This document shows positions 14,701 through 20,344 of a stretch of 20,459 nt of DNA, in pieces. This DNA is from a virus, in the IMG/VR virus record IMGVR_UViG_3300038960_000021, positions 1 to 20,459 of that record. The stretch is one strand, 5' to 3'. The notes beneath the pieces were generated by a model. The model did no database searches. It saw only the letters and a program-made list of their open reading frames with translations, and had not been told where the DNA came from. The position numbers and the translations under genes were made by a program. Every line of letters begins with the position of its first letter. Within the stretch, counting starts at the first letter, position 1.

Positions 14701-15440
14701 ATACTTGGACTGACTTTGACGCTGCTACTGCATTTGATGTTGGTGCTTCGTTATTAGTTGCGGTAACTGATCTTGACCCAGATTTGTCAACATCAGCAAC
14801 TTATGGGCAAAGTGGTACTACTATTACAATCACAAAAACTGCACATGGTTATTCAGTAGGAGATTTTGTTGTAATTGATTTTACAGCTGGTTCCGCAACA
14901 GATGGTAACTACGAAATAACCTCAAAAACAGATAACACCTTTACAGTTACTTCAGCTACAAGTGCAACAATATCCTCTGGAACAGCTTGTACTTACGGAG
15001 CAAACTTTACTAGATTTAATCCTTTTGTAAACGGGACTTATGTTGGTCGTGGTTTTAAATTTAGATGCGAAATGGATTCTGACGACCCAGCCCAAAGTAT
15101 TGAGATTGACCAGCTAGGTTATACAGCAGAACTGGAAAGTAGAACAGAAACAAGTCTCGGTAATGCAGGGGCAACAGGTGGTGGAATTATTTCTTCTGGT
15201 ACTTCTCAAAAATCAGTGACTTTTACAAATTCATTTTTTACAGGACAATCTGGTACAAGTGTTGCAGCAAATTCTGTTTTACCTAGCATTGCGATAACAA
15301 TAGAAAACGCACAAAGCGGCGATTTCTTTGCTTTATCTTCCATAACAGGCAGTGGATTTAATATAGATATAAAAAATGGAAGTAGTCATGTAAATAGGGA
15401 ATTTAAATATAGTGCAACTGGTTTTGGTCGAGGCTCTTAA
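11796..15440 (+). CDS. Tail tip J-like host specificity protein (1214 aa)
   Basis: This is the central tip/fibre protein equivalent to lambda gpJ. The N-terminus (KIIRGSKGGSPPPPPQPTRT, LISEGEIEG) and the tip domain with GQAARLGRAILFAEQNESEL and FSTSIDAGAVVRPGAIIDIN are typical of the J family. From residue ~665, fibronectin-type-III-like segments follow (PPSNLSAVETI..., then TARPQDVTNLRIEPISDQFV from ~760). Residues ~1000-1070 are a beta module (TYGQSGTTITITKTAHG...) shared with the M-like protein. The last ~95 residues (KSVTFTNSFFTGQSGTSV..., REFKYSATGFGRG) resemble a C-terminal receptor-facing domain found on J proteins. Length is similar to lambda gpJ (1132). Host recognition is inferred from family. 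Confidence 0.9.
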   Translation: MTDKRKIIRGSKGGSPPPPPQPTRTPDTLHSKQFATFLDLISEGEIEGSASASKEGITDKTSTAYKNAYLKDVFLNDTPILRSTASSTDPQDVDFNFQDVTFNSRHGTANQTKIDGIESSQSTIPVGVTVTAASPVTRQITNTDVDRIRVSITFPQIQIATEQGDLLGDTVQFKISVQYNSGGFTDIHTDTVTGRTADAYQKDFSVKITGSFPVDIRVTRITADSTSSSTINAFQWTSFTEIIDDASTYANSAYNAIRLDSQQFSSIPSRKFRIRGIKVRIPGAGASSSGTPTVDTATGRIVYPSGYIFNGVMGAAVWTSCPAMILLDLLTNTRYGFGDHITDSNLDLFSFVTASKYANTLVDDGFGGQEARFSCNVNIQTSSEAFDLINELSGVMRCMPIFSAGSITITQDSPKDASYLFNLSNVTSEGFNYSGSSLKQRHTAVAVSYFNMDSQEIDFEVVEDSTAQSKFGIITKQVKAFGCTSRGQAARLGRAILFAEQNESELVSFSTSIDAGAVVRPGAIIDINDPVRAGVRRGGRLSAVASTTVMTIDDANASDLATTNSPTFSVVLPDGTVETKDVSSIDSSGVVTVSSAFSQTPNVNTVWLLQNTTVQAQKFRVITVEEQDGINFSITALSYVEGKYAFIEDGSSLPTRSVSVLNELKPPPSNLSAVETIVPINNQAVSKIFISWQPIVGVIEYQVNYRFENSNFVTEKVSRPDFEIKNSQLGTYEIQVFSYNVQGQLSATSNDLTFEAIGKTARPQDVTNLRIEPISDQFVRLRFDKATDVDVTHGGNVVVRASNLADGTATFTNSVDVIPALPGNVSESIVPNIVNGEYILKFRDDGGRLSEGETSVIVTSPDPFPKLTVLTDREDTDSPPFAGTKVDCFFSDDVNGLVLGSLVTLDDEADFDSIADFDFLGAVDITGGSYEFANTLDLGGKQPLRLRRHFVTQGFYPNDLIDKRSANIDTWTDFDAATAFDVGASLLVAVTDLDPDLSTSATYGQSGTTITITKTAHGYSVGDFVVIDFTAGSATDGNYEITSKTDNTFTVTSATSATISSGTACTYGANFTRFNPFVNGTYVGRGFKFRCEMDSDDPAQSIEIDQLGYTAELESRTETSLGNAGATGGGIISSGTSQKSVTFTNSFFTGQSGTSVAANSVLPSIAITIENAQSGDFFALSSITGSGFNIDIKNGSSHVNREFKYSATGFGRGS
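14797..15000 (+). repeat. Beta module copy 2 (in the J-like protein)
   Basis: This copy of the beta module reads T-Y-G-Q-S-G-T-T-I-T-I-T...H-G...D-F-T-A-G-S-A-T-D-G...D-N-T-F-T-V-T and aligns with copy 1 at 9614-9826 with a single one-residue gap. It follows a linker (DLDPDLSTSA) and precedes FTRFNPFVNGTYVGRG. Finding it in two different tip proteins suggests either duplication within the phage or independent capture of a common virion module. Confidence 0.7.
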
Positions 15441-15473
15441 ATTATGATAACCTTAAAGAAAAATTAGTGTAAA

Positions 15474-16868
15474 ATGGCTACCCACGATTATGTTATAGAC
15501 AATAGTACAGGTGCGAACGTTCGTAGTGACATAAATAATGTATTACAAGCAATATTAACAAATAACAGCAGTTCTTCTGCACCAAGTACAACAGCAGCCT
15601 ATATGTGGTGGGCTGATACTACAACAGGCATTTTAAAAATAAGAAACTCAGCAAACGATGGTTGGGTGGAACTTTTACAACTTGACGGAACTTTAACTCT
15701 TGAAGATGGCTCAAATTCGGCTCCCGCACTAGCTTTTCGTGACGATTTGGACACAGGGGTTTTTTCAAGTGCTGCTAATAATTTTGATATTGCAACAGGC
15801 GGTTCTGTAAGACTCAATGTTAGTTCTTCAGGAATTAACGTTACTGGCGGTGTGACTGCTAGTGGTACAAGTACTTTTAATGAAGATGTAACTTTTGCGG
15901 GTGCAAATGTAAACATCACTTTTGATAAATCAGTAGACACACTTTCCTTTGGTGACGATTCAAAATTAGAATTTGGTGGAGGTCAGGATTTAATAATTCA
16001 ACATGACACCTCAGGAACAGATGTAAACACCATAAATTCTGCAAATTGCGATTTAAATATTCTGCATGGAACTGAAACTATGATTTCATGTAAAGATGAT
16101 GGACAAGTTGAACTTTACCATAATGGAACTGAAGCAATTACTACAGGTAGTGTTTTTAATGTAATAAAAGCTGCTTCAACTGGAAACCCCGCAGGCTTAC
16201 AAATTTTTAATACAAATGATGGAAGCAATTTTTCTCATGCTGCAATAAAACTAGAATCAAAAAATGGAGCATCAACAGGACATATTTTTGCTGATCATAA
16301 TAATTCAAATCTTAGATTAGGATTTAATACAACTGGAGCAACATTAGAAATATATAATGATGGAGATATAAGAGTACAAGGATTAAGATTTGGTAGTGAC
16401 ACAGCTGATACTAATACACTTCATGATTATGAAGAAGGCGATTTCACTTTTCACTTAAGGAGCGAATCAGGAACCAACGCTAGTATGTCAGGAAGAGTTG
16501 GAAGATATGTAAAAATTGGACAAACAGTTCATATTATTGGAGGCGGTCAATATTCGGGCGACCCAGATCAGAGGTCTTCAAATCATGCTATAGAATTTAC
16601 CAATCTTCCATTTACAAATGTTAGCACAGGTGTTGGCGGTGCAGGTTTTCCATTTCCTGTTCAGACCCAAAGTTTAAGTTCAACTGGGTTAGCAGGCATG
16701 AACGGATCACAGCCTTATGTATTCAAAGGCAGACTAGATAACGCCTCAACATCAGGTAGAATAGTTGCACTTAGCGGAACTTCTGATCAAAACCCACAAA
16801 ATGCGTCACTTGCTTGTGTAAATAATACACAATTATATGTCATGTTTACATATCAAACTACTGTTTAG
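15474..16868 (+). CDS. Tail fibre / side-fibre-like protein (464 aa)
   Basis: This protein probably helps adsorption. The N-terminal ~75 residues (ATHDYVIDNSTGANVRSDIN, NVLQAIL, then MWWADTTTGILKIRN and DGWVELLQLDGTL) look like the virion-attachment module common on marine phage fibres. The middle has fibre repeats (FRDDLDTGVFSSAANNFDIA, GGSVRLNVSSSGINVTGGVT, then DDGQVELYHNGTEAITTG). The C-terminal part begins near LHDYEEGDFTFHLRSESGTN and contains YVKIGQTVHIIGGG, typical of a receptor-binding tip. No intramolecular chaperone protease motif is seen. A specific receptor cannot be predicted. Confidence 0.85.
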   Translation: MATHDYVIDNSTGANVRSDINNVLQAILTNNSSSSAPSTTAAYMWWADTTTGILKIRNSANDGWVELLQLDGTLTLEDGSNSAPALAFRDDLDTGVFSSAANNFDIATGGSVRLNVSSSGINVTGGVTASGTSTFNEDVTFAGANVNITFDKSVDTLSFGDDSKLEFGGGQDLIIQHDTSGTDVNTINSANCDLNILHGTETMISCKDDGQVELYHNGTEAITTGSVFNVIKAASTGNPAGLQIFNTNDGSNFSHAAIKLESKNGASTGHIFADHNNSNLRLGFNTTGATLEIYNDGDIRVQGLRFGSDTADTNTLHDYEEGDFTFHLRSESGTNASMSGRVGRYVKIGQTVHIIGGGQYSGDPDQRSSNHAIEFTNLPFTNVSTGVGGAGFPFPVQTQSLSSTGLAGMNGSQPYVFKGRLDNASTSGRIVALSGTSDQNPQNASLACVNNTQLYVMFTYQTTV

Positions 16869-16924
16869 ACCGAGCTACGTCTATAAACTAAGCCTAAACC
16901 TGTTTTAATCGGAGATTAATCCTA

Positions 16925-17266
16925 ATGGCACTCACAAAAGAAATTCATTATGACAAAACTGAAATTGTTACTGAATATAAAATTATTCAAGTAAGGAAAA
17001 GAATTGTTATTAAAGAAGATGGTGTACAAATTTCAGAAAAATATGAAAGATACTCTCTTGACTGCGGAAGACTTAAAGGTGGTTACAAGGCTGATGGAGT
17101 AACCCCTGCTGATGATGCACAAGATTTAGTTAACAATCCTTTGGACAAAGAGCCTGATGGTGTTACAGCTATACCTGATGAAGTGAAAGCATTGTGTAAT
17201 CTTCTTTGGACAGATACAGTAAAAGCAGCTTGGAGAACAAAACTTATTGCACAGGACACCGAGTAA
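16925..17266 (+). CDS. Small conserved phage protein after the fibre (113 aa)
   Basis: The protein lies just downstream of the fibre gene with GGAG at 16911-16914, ten bases before its ATG. The sequence MALTKEIHYDKTEIVTEYKI, IQVRKRIVIKEDGVQISEKY, ERYSLDCG and the end EVKALCNLLWTDTVKAAWRT resemble small proteins I recall beside fibre genes in cyanophages (L-T-K-E-I...E-D-G-x-x-I-S...R...V-K-A-x-C-x-x-x-x-T-D-x-V-K-A-A). Some such proteins may be tail or fibre assembly accessory factors; nothing proves that here. No membrane segment or catalytic motif is visible. Confidence 0.7.
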   Translation: MALTKEIHYDKTEIVTEYKIIQVRKRIVIKEDGVQISEKYERYSLDCGRLKGGYKADGVTPADDAQDLVNNPLDKEPDGVTAIPDEVKALCNLLWTDTVKAAWRTKLIAQDTE

Positions 17267-17268
17267 TT

Positions 17269-17472
17269 ATGACAAAATCACAAAAACGTATAGACCAACT
17301 CAAACTTGAAATGCAAGTCGCAGTCGATGAATTTAATAAAATTCAAGAAAAAATCAAAGAACTTGTTATAGCTCGTGATGCTTTAAAAATGAAAGCTTTT
17401 TCTTGTAGTGAAAGACTAAAAGAATTACAAGGCCAAGAAGAAATAACAACAAAAACAGAAATAGTTAATTAA
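17269..17472 (+). CDS. Short coiled-coil protein (67 aa), unknown
   Basis: The ATG lies three bases after the previous stop. The product is almost wholly heptad-like helix: MTKSQKRIDQLKLEMQVAVD, EFNKIQEKIKELVIARDALK, then ERLKELQGQEE. It has one cysteine and no membrane segment, so it is not by itself a spanin or holin. It may be an assembly factor acting with the preceding protein or with the fibre. I do not recognise the family. The last few bases overlap the end of a convergent small ORF on the other strand. Confidence 0.65.
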   Translation: MTKSQKRIDQLKLEMQVAVDEFNKIQEKIKELVIARDALKMKAFSCSERLKELQGQEEITTKTEIVN

Positions 17473-17596
17473 TTTTTTCGTGCATTTGTCTAGTCATCAT
17501 TCCACCTATCAGATATAGTGGAGTCAAACCAACAATCAAAAACAGCACCATTAAACTTATTGGTGCTAATGCCTTTATAAACGCTTCTTTCCACAT
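17465..17596 (-). CDS. Small one-pass membrane protein on the opposite strand (43 aa), tentative
   Basis: Reading leftward from 17596, a 43-residue ORF gives MWKEAFIKALAPISLMVLFL, then IVGLTPLYLIGGMM and TRQMHEKIN. This has a strong central membrane helix with a charged N-terminus and tail, and it fills a 124-base stretch that has no rightward ORF. Small phage proteins of the form A-P-x-x-L-M...G-L-T-P...G seem familiar from memory. No Shine-Dalgarno sequence is visible. Its ATG abuts the rightward ATG at 17597 (CATATG), leaving no intergenic space. Confidence 0.48.
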   Translation of the reverse strand: MWKEAFIKALAPISLMVLFLIVGLTPLYLIGGMMTRQMHEKIN

Positions 17597-17809
17597 ATGT
17601 TTAATAAAATTTGTCAAGTAGCCTCATTATTGTCTCTTTTGTTATCAGGGTCAATGGCTGCCTTTGGTTTTGTAGCTATTCGCTATATGCAAAGCCCCGA
17701 GTTTGAAAGAGATTTAAAAAACAAACTTATGGGTGATTTAAAAGAAAAAATGATGGAAGAAATACCATTGCAAATGCCAAAAGAAACTTTCCCTGCAATG
17801 CCTCTTTGA
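17597..17809 (+). CDS. Small one-pass membrane protein (70 aa), unknown
   Basis: The product MFNKICQVASLLSLLLSGSM, AAFGFVAIRYMQ has a membrane segment at residues ~6-29, then a short charged helix (EFERDLKNKLMGDLKEKMME) and ends with KETFPAMPL. This topology of an N-terminal anchor with a soluble helix recalls small lysis accessory proteins, but no diagnostic residues are seen. The stop overlaps the next gene's start (TGATG at 17807-17811), so the two are probably coupled and may work together. From memory, cyanophages carry comparable gene pairs (anchor protein then M-G-I-P-x-I protein) near their tail region. Confidence 0.65.
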   Translation: MFNKICQVASLLSLLLSGSMAAFGFVAIRYMQSPEFERDLKNKLMGDLKEKMMEEIPLQMPKETFPAMPL

Positions 17810-18435
17810 TGGGAATACCTGATATAAATATACCCGACGTACAAATACAACCAATACTTGATTTTACAAAACCAGTAACCATAATACCTTTAACAATAAA
17901 TGTTCCTGGCTGTACATATCAACATAGAGATATAAAAAATACTGGCAATAGAAATTTATTACTGGATGACCCTAATGGTGTATTTACTGTTTGTGATGCG
18001 CCATTTCCAAGTTTTAATCCAATGAATTATCAGCCAAACAATTTGATAATGTCAGAAGATACACCGATACAATCTAGTGAGCCTGAAATACCTGAAACAA
18101 AACCACCAGTTACACAAAAGCCTGTTGCGAAAGAAACAGAGTTTTTTATAAAATGTCCAGATCCAGAAAAAGATCAACGTGTTGGGGATTTTCGTAACGA
18201 TAAAAGACTAGAACGTGTTGTCGGACATAAATTAAACGAAGATAAAAGTAAATGCATTACTTTGTATGAGGACACCAGCTTTACCGAGCAGTACATACCT
18301 AATGTCCCTGCTATTACTAATGCTGCTGCTATTGCTGTGGTTGCCGCTTCTACTCCGATTCTTATTAATATTGTAAAACCTCTCGTGAAACAGATTATTA
18401 CTAAATTGACTAAGAAAAAAAATAAGGTAAAATAA
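17809..18435 (+). CDS. Conserved cyanophage-like protein with C-terminal membrane anchor (208 aa)
   Basis: The ATG at 17809 is preferred to the TTG at 17806; it gives MGIPDINIPDVQIQP, an N-terminus with repeated I-P-D. Cysteines are at 35, 62, 116 and 149. A proline-rich linker spans ~86-107 (SSEPEIPETKPPVTQKPV). A conserved-looking block follows (FFIKCPDPEKDQRVGDFRND, RLERVVGH, CITLYEDTSF). Residues ~169-189 form a membrane helix (NAAAIAVVAASTPILINIVK), and the end is strongly basic. This arrangement I recall from marine cyanophage proteins of unknown function. Its C-terminal anchor suggests a membrane location at the end of infection, possibly with the preceding 70-aa protein. Confidence 0.72.
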   Translation: MGIPDINIPDVQIQPILDFTKPVTIIPLTINVPGCTYQHRDIKNTGNRNLLLDDPNGVFTVCDAPFPSFNPMNYQPNNLIMSEDTPIQSSEPEIPETKPPVTQKPVAKETEFFIKCPDPEKDQRVGDFRNDKRLERVVGHKLNEDKSKCITLYEDTSFTEQYIPNVPAITNAAAIAVVAASTPILINIVKPLVKQIITKLTKKKNKVK

Positions 18436-18441
18436 ATATCC

Positions 18442-18473
18442 GTAGATGAGTGTAATACCCGTTGCTCGTCTAC
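18442..18473. terminator. Weak hairpin between convergent gene blocks
   Basis: GTAGATGAG (18442-18450) can pair with CTCGTCTAC (18465-18473) over nine positions with one T-G wobble and a 14-base loop. It lies exactly where the rightward block ends (18435) and the leftward block ends (18470). Neither side has a clear T-run, so it is a weak candidate for a bidirectional terminator. Confidence 0.35.
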
Positions 18474-19222
18474 TTCTTGATGATATGTTTGTGCGGTAAT
18501 ACTTGGTTTGGCGGTACTGTTATAACAATATCTTGGCAAGTAACTGCACTTGGGCTACCAGCAACAAAGCTTACCCCAAGTTTTGCTTGCTTGGCACATT
18601 GCTCTAACCTAAATAAGCTGATTTCATATTGTGTTTTTTTTATAAGAAGTTTTTGTGCTTCTATATTTACCTTTGCTGCTTCTTTACAGAGTTTGCCACC
18701 ATTTCCTAGCGGTATATTAAATTGCATACTAATTCCATAATTTAAGTTGTAGTTATCTTTTTCAAAACGTGGTGTCTCTTGGTAATATTTAATCTCGCCA
18801 GTGTCTTCATCATAAATTGCTTGTCTGGTTACAGTTTCAATAGGCCTGTTAAATGACCAAGCATCTGTAAGATATGGTGTAATTGTAAGACTTGGCGATG
18901 TACAAACAATTCCTTGACTGTAGCGGTTCTGTGGAAGGCTTGAAGGCGTTATCATAGTCGCATTGTTGTTAACTACCCCTGTACTTTGACTTTGTGGACT
19001 ACTAACCGTTGTATTTGCATTTAAAGGCTTTATAGGTAAAAGTAAAAATATTATTGACCAAAGGTACTTGTGGTTTCTGAAGTTGTTGAAGTTGTTATGG
19101 TTCTTTGTATGTTTGTAACTGTATCTAGGCCTGGTGTTATGAGAGTTTCTTGTATCGAAAATGCTGCACCATCTGTTGCGATTTTCCAGCGTGGGATTGC
19201 TTCGAGATTTGGACTTGTCCAA
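18470..19222 (-). CDS. Secreted protein with YSQGIVC...NYGISMQFNIPL motif; start unresolved
   Basis: The mature part is convincing: RYSQGIVCTSPSLTITPYLT, then IKYYQETPRF, NYNLNYGISMQFNIPLGNGG, a helical part with KTQYEISLFRLEQCAKQAKL, and VTCQDI near the end. Cysteines recur at regular places. I recall this pattern (YGQG-V/I-x-C...L-N-x-G-I...I-P-L...CK...CADI) from marine cyanophages and cyanobacteria, with no known function. A hydrophobic signal-like segment (YLWSIIFLLLPIKPLNA) begins at ~19066. The coordinates run to the longest TTG (19222), but that would put ~50 hydrophilic residues before the signal and overlap the next gene by 172 bases. The next in-frame ATG (18955) loses the signal. 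An ATA at 19054 or 19051 is possible. Confidence 0.7.
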   Translation of the reverse strand: MDKSKSRSNPTLENRNRWCSIFDTRNSHNTRPRYSYKHTKNHNNFNNFRNHKYLWSIIFLLLPIKPLNANTTVSSPQSQSTGVVNNNATMITPSSLPQNRYSQGIVCTSPSLTITPYLTDAWSFNRPIETVTRQAIYDEDTGEIKYYQETPRFEKDNYNLNYGISMQFNIPLGNGGKLCKEAAKVNIEAQKLLIKKTQYEISLFRLEQCAKQAKLGVSFVAGSPSAVTCQDIVITVPPNQVLPHKHIIKK

Positions 19223-19482
19223 CTAAAATTTACTCCTCCAACTGTTTGGGTGCTTTGTGTCGTAGCAGTAGGGTTGATATATCCTGTTTCAGCTTCGATA
19301 TTATGTCCACTTGCTGCATATGAGTAACCAGTTCTGTATTGGTATGATGTAATCGTTTCATTTATAACACTTTGACTTGTTGAAGAGGTTGTTTGCGAAC
19401 CTGAGCGAAATTGTGGAACCACAGGTGTAGCAAGGGTTCTTAGCGGATATATTATTATAACTAACAGCCAAAATTTAATCAA
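19051..19482 (-). CDS. Secreted Thr/Ser-rich protein (143 aa)
   Basis: A Sec-type signal peptide (MIKFWLLVIIIYPLRTLA, cleavage probably before TPVV) precedes a soluble Thr/Ser-rich protein with SVINETITSYQYRTGYSYAA, SGHNIEAETGYINPTATTQS and NFSWTSPNLEAIPRWKIATD. The ending LDTVTNIQRTITTSTTSETT, STFGQ is a pattern I recall from cyanophage proteins (T-N-I-x-R-T-x-T...T-x-T-x-S-T-F-x-Q). No enzyme motif is seen. It is the second of three exported proteins in the leftward operon. The ATG lies eight bases inside the preceding gene, and its stop TAA lies beside the disputed start of the following gene. Function unknown. Confidence 0.75.
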   Translation of the reverse strand: MIKFWLLVIIIYPLRTLATPVVPQFRSGSQTTSSTSQSVINETITSYQYRTGYSYAASGHNIEAETGYINPTATTQSTQTVGGVNFSWTSPNLEAIPRWKIATDGAAFSIQETLITPGLDTVTNIQRTITTSTTSETTSTFGQ

Positions 19483-19990
19483 TGGTTATAGTAACTTTTG
19501 TAGAGCCTATACAACTTGTGCCGCTACCGCCTGCTGTGCAAGTGTGAACTCCGCTAGATAAAGAAGTGAGCGCAAGCGATCCGGCTGTGCCTCCGCTTCC
19601 TATTGTTGTTTGTCCGCCTAAAACTGGTAAGGATGCAATACCCGAACTAGGTGTTACCGCAGAAGGTGTGGCGTCACCCATAATTACCGATTCTGTTTTT
19701 GAGAAAGATGAACCAGCAGTTGTTATGGCTGTATCTGTCTGAATCATTGCTGGTACACCATTTGATAAACTGCCAACATTTATTCCACCAATCTTTCCAG
19801 ATGTTGTTGTATCTCCTACAGTTACAGATGGTGTAATATTATTACCACTTAAAGAATATGTTGTACCAACTTTATTCGTAACCACATATGGCATATCAAC
19901 AGTTATCTGCGCAGAGGTAACAAATTCCTGTTTAATATCTGCAAAGGCAGCAGATGGAAAAAATAAAAGCAATGCAAATAGTTTTTTCAT
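19475..19990 (-). CDS. Secreted Gly/Ser/Thr-rich protein (171 aa)
   Basis: The N-terminus MKKLFALLLFFPSAAFA is a textbook signal peptide, with predicted cleavage before DIKQE. The mature part is beta-type, low in charge and rich in G, S, T and V: FVTSAQITVDMPYVVTNKVG, TTYSLSGNNITPSVTVGDTT, TSGKIGGINVGSLSNGVPAM, then GGQTTIGSGGTAGSLALTSL. One cysteine pair (CTAGGSGTSC) near the end could form a disulfide in the periplasm. The family seems familiar from marine cyanophages, again without function. It is the first exported protein of the leftward unit and overlaps the upstream membrane gene by four bases (ATGA). Confidence 0.75.
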   Translation of the reverse strand: MKKLFALLLFFPSAAFADIKQEFVTSAQITVDMPYVVTNKVGTTYSLSGNNITPSVTVGDTTTSGKIGGINVGSLSNGVPAMIQTDTAITTAGSSFSKTESVIMGDATPSAVTPSSGIASLPVLGGQTTIGSGGTAGSLALTSLSSGVHTCTAGGSGTSCIGSTKVTITID

Positions 19991-20244
19991 TTAATTCCTA
20001 CGTTAGTGTCCTTGTTATCCACTATCTTAGCAGCGTTTGTAGGTTTCTTTTTGTTTACACTTATACCATAACTGCCTAAGACACCTGAGGTAAGGCCTGC
20101 CAAAAACGCACCATCATTACGAATTTTGTCCATATATCCGAGAGTCATCATTGCCAAAGACCAGCAAAGAATCATAAATCGGACAGCATGACCAAAGATT
20201 TCTGCCCAATCAGTACCTTCTTTTTCTTCTTGTTCTTCTGTCAT
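19987..20244 (-). CDS. Two-segment membrane protein, holin-like (85 aa)
   Basis: The protein has an acidic N-terminus (MTEEQEEKEGTDWAEIFGH), a membrane helix at ~21-38 (RFMILCWSLAMMTLGYM), a short loop (DKIRNDG), a second hydrophobic segment at ~45-63 (AFLAGLTSGVLGSYGISV) and a basic tail. The size and topology resemble class II holins or similar small phage membrane proteins; I recall alike proteins in cyanophages. No lysin gene is adjacent, which weakens a holin call. It heads the leftward operon and may be co-expressed with the three exported proteins. Confidence 0.65.
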   Translation of the reverse strand: MTEEQEEKEGTDWAEIFGHAVRFMILCWSLAMMTLGYMDKIRNDGAFLAGLTSGVLGSYGISVNKKKPTNAAKIVDNKDTNVGIK

Positions 20245-20247
20245 AAA

Positions 20248-20294
20248 ATACTACCCAGAATAAAGACGAGATGACCACCGCTTAAGGGTAGTAT
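20248..20294. promoter_or_regulatory. Perfect 9-bp inverted repeat in the divergent promoter region
   Basis: ATACTACCC (20248-20256) and GGGTAGTAT (20286-20294) are exact reverse complements 29 bases apart. They lie between the leftward operon (start 20244) and the rightward gene at 20345. The left arm lies three bases before the leftward ATG. This could be an operator binding a dimer or a long-loop hairpin in the leader RNA. Confidence 0.45.
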
Positions 20295-20323
20295 GTGCCA
20301 AATTTAGCAAATACTGTTATGTT
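20295..20323 (+). promoter_or_regulatory. Possible rightward promoter with extended -10
   Basis: TGT followed by TATGTT (20315-20323) resembles an extended -10 element (TGn TATAAT, four of six matches). GTGCCA (20295-20300) lies 17 bases before the -10 hexamer as a weak -35. Transcription would begin about 15 bases before the ATG at 20345. The match is modest. Confidence 0.25.
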
Positions 20324-20344
20324 TGGAAAGTAACACAATAAATT

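Noticed and set aside
17544-17567. 7-bp perfect hairpin AGCACCA/TGGTGCT as a terminator
   Set aside because: No T-run follows on either side and it falls in the middle of the leftward mini-ORF, where codons for A-P-I and M-V-L explain the bases.
17597-18435. Spanin pair for lysis
   Set aside because: The first protein has an anchor and short helix, but the second has no lipobox or signal peptide and carries a C-terminal anchor, so it does not fit inner/outer spanin architecture.
18462-18740. 92-aa rightward ORF at the convergent junction
   Set aside because: It is antisense to the exported-protein gene with the conserved QFNIPL and cysteine pattern; its cysteine/phenylalanine-rich content looks like a shadow.
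19070-19327. 85-aa rightward ORF
   Set aside because: It is antisense to the 143-aa secreted protein, which has a signal peptide and recognisable C-terminus.
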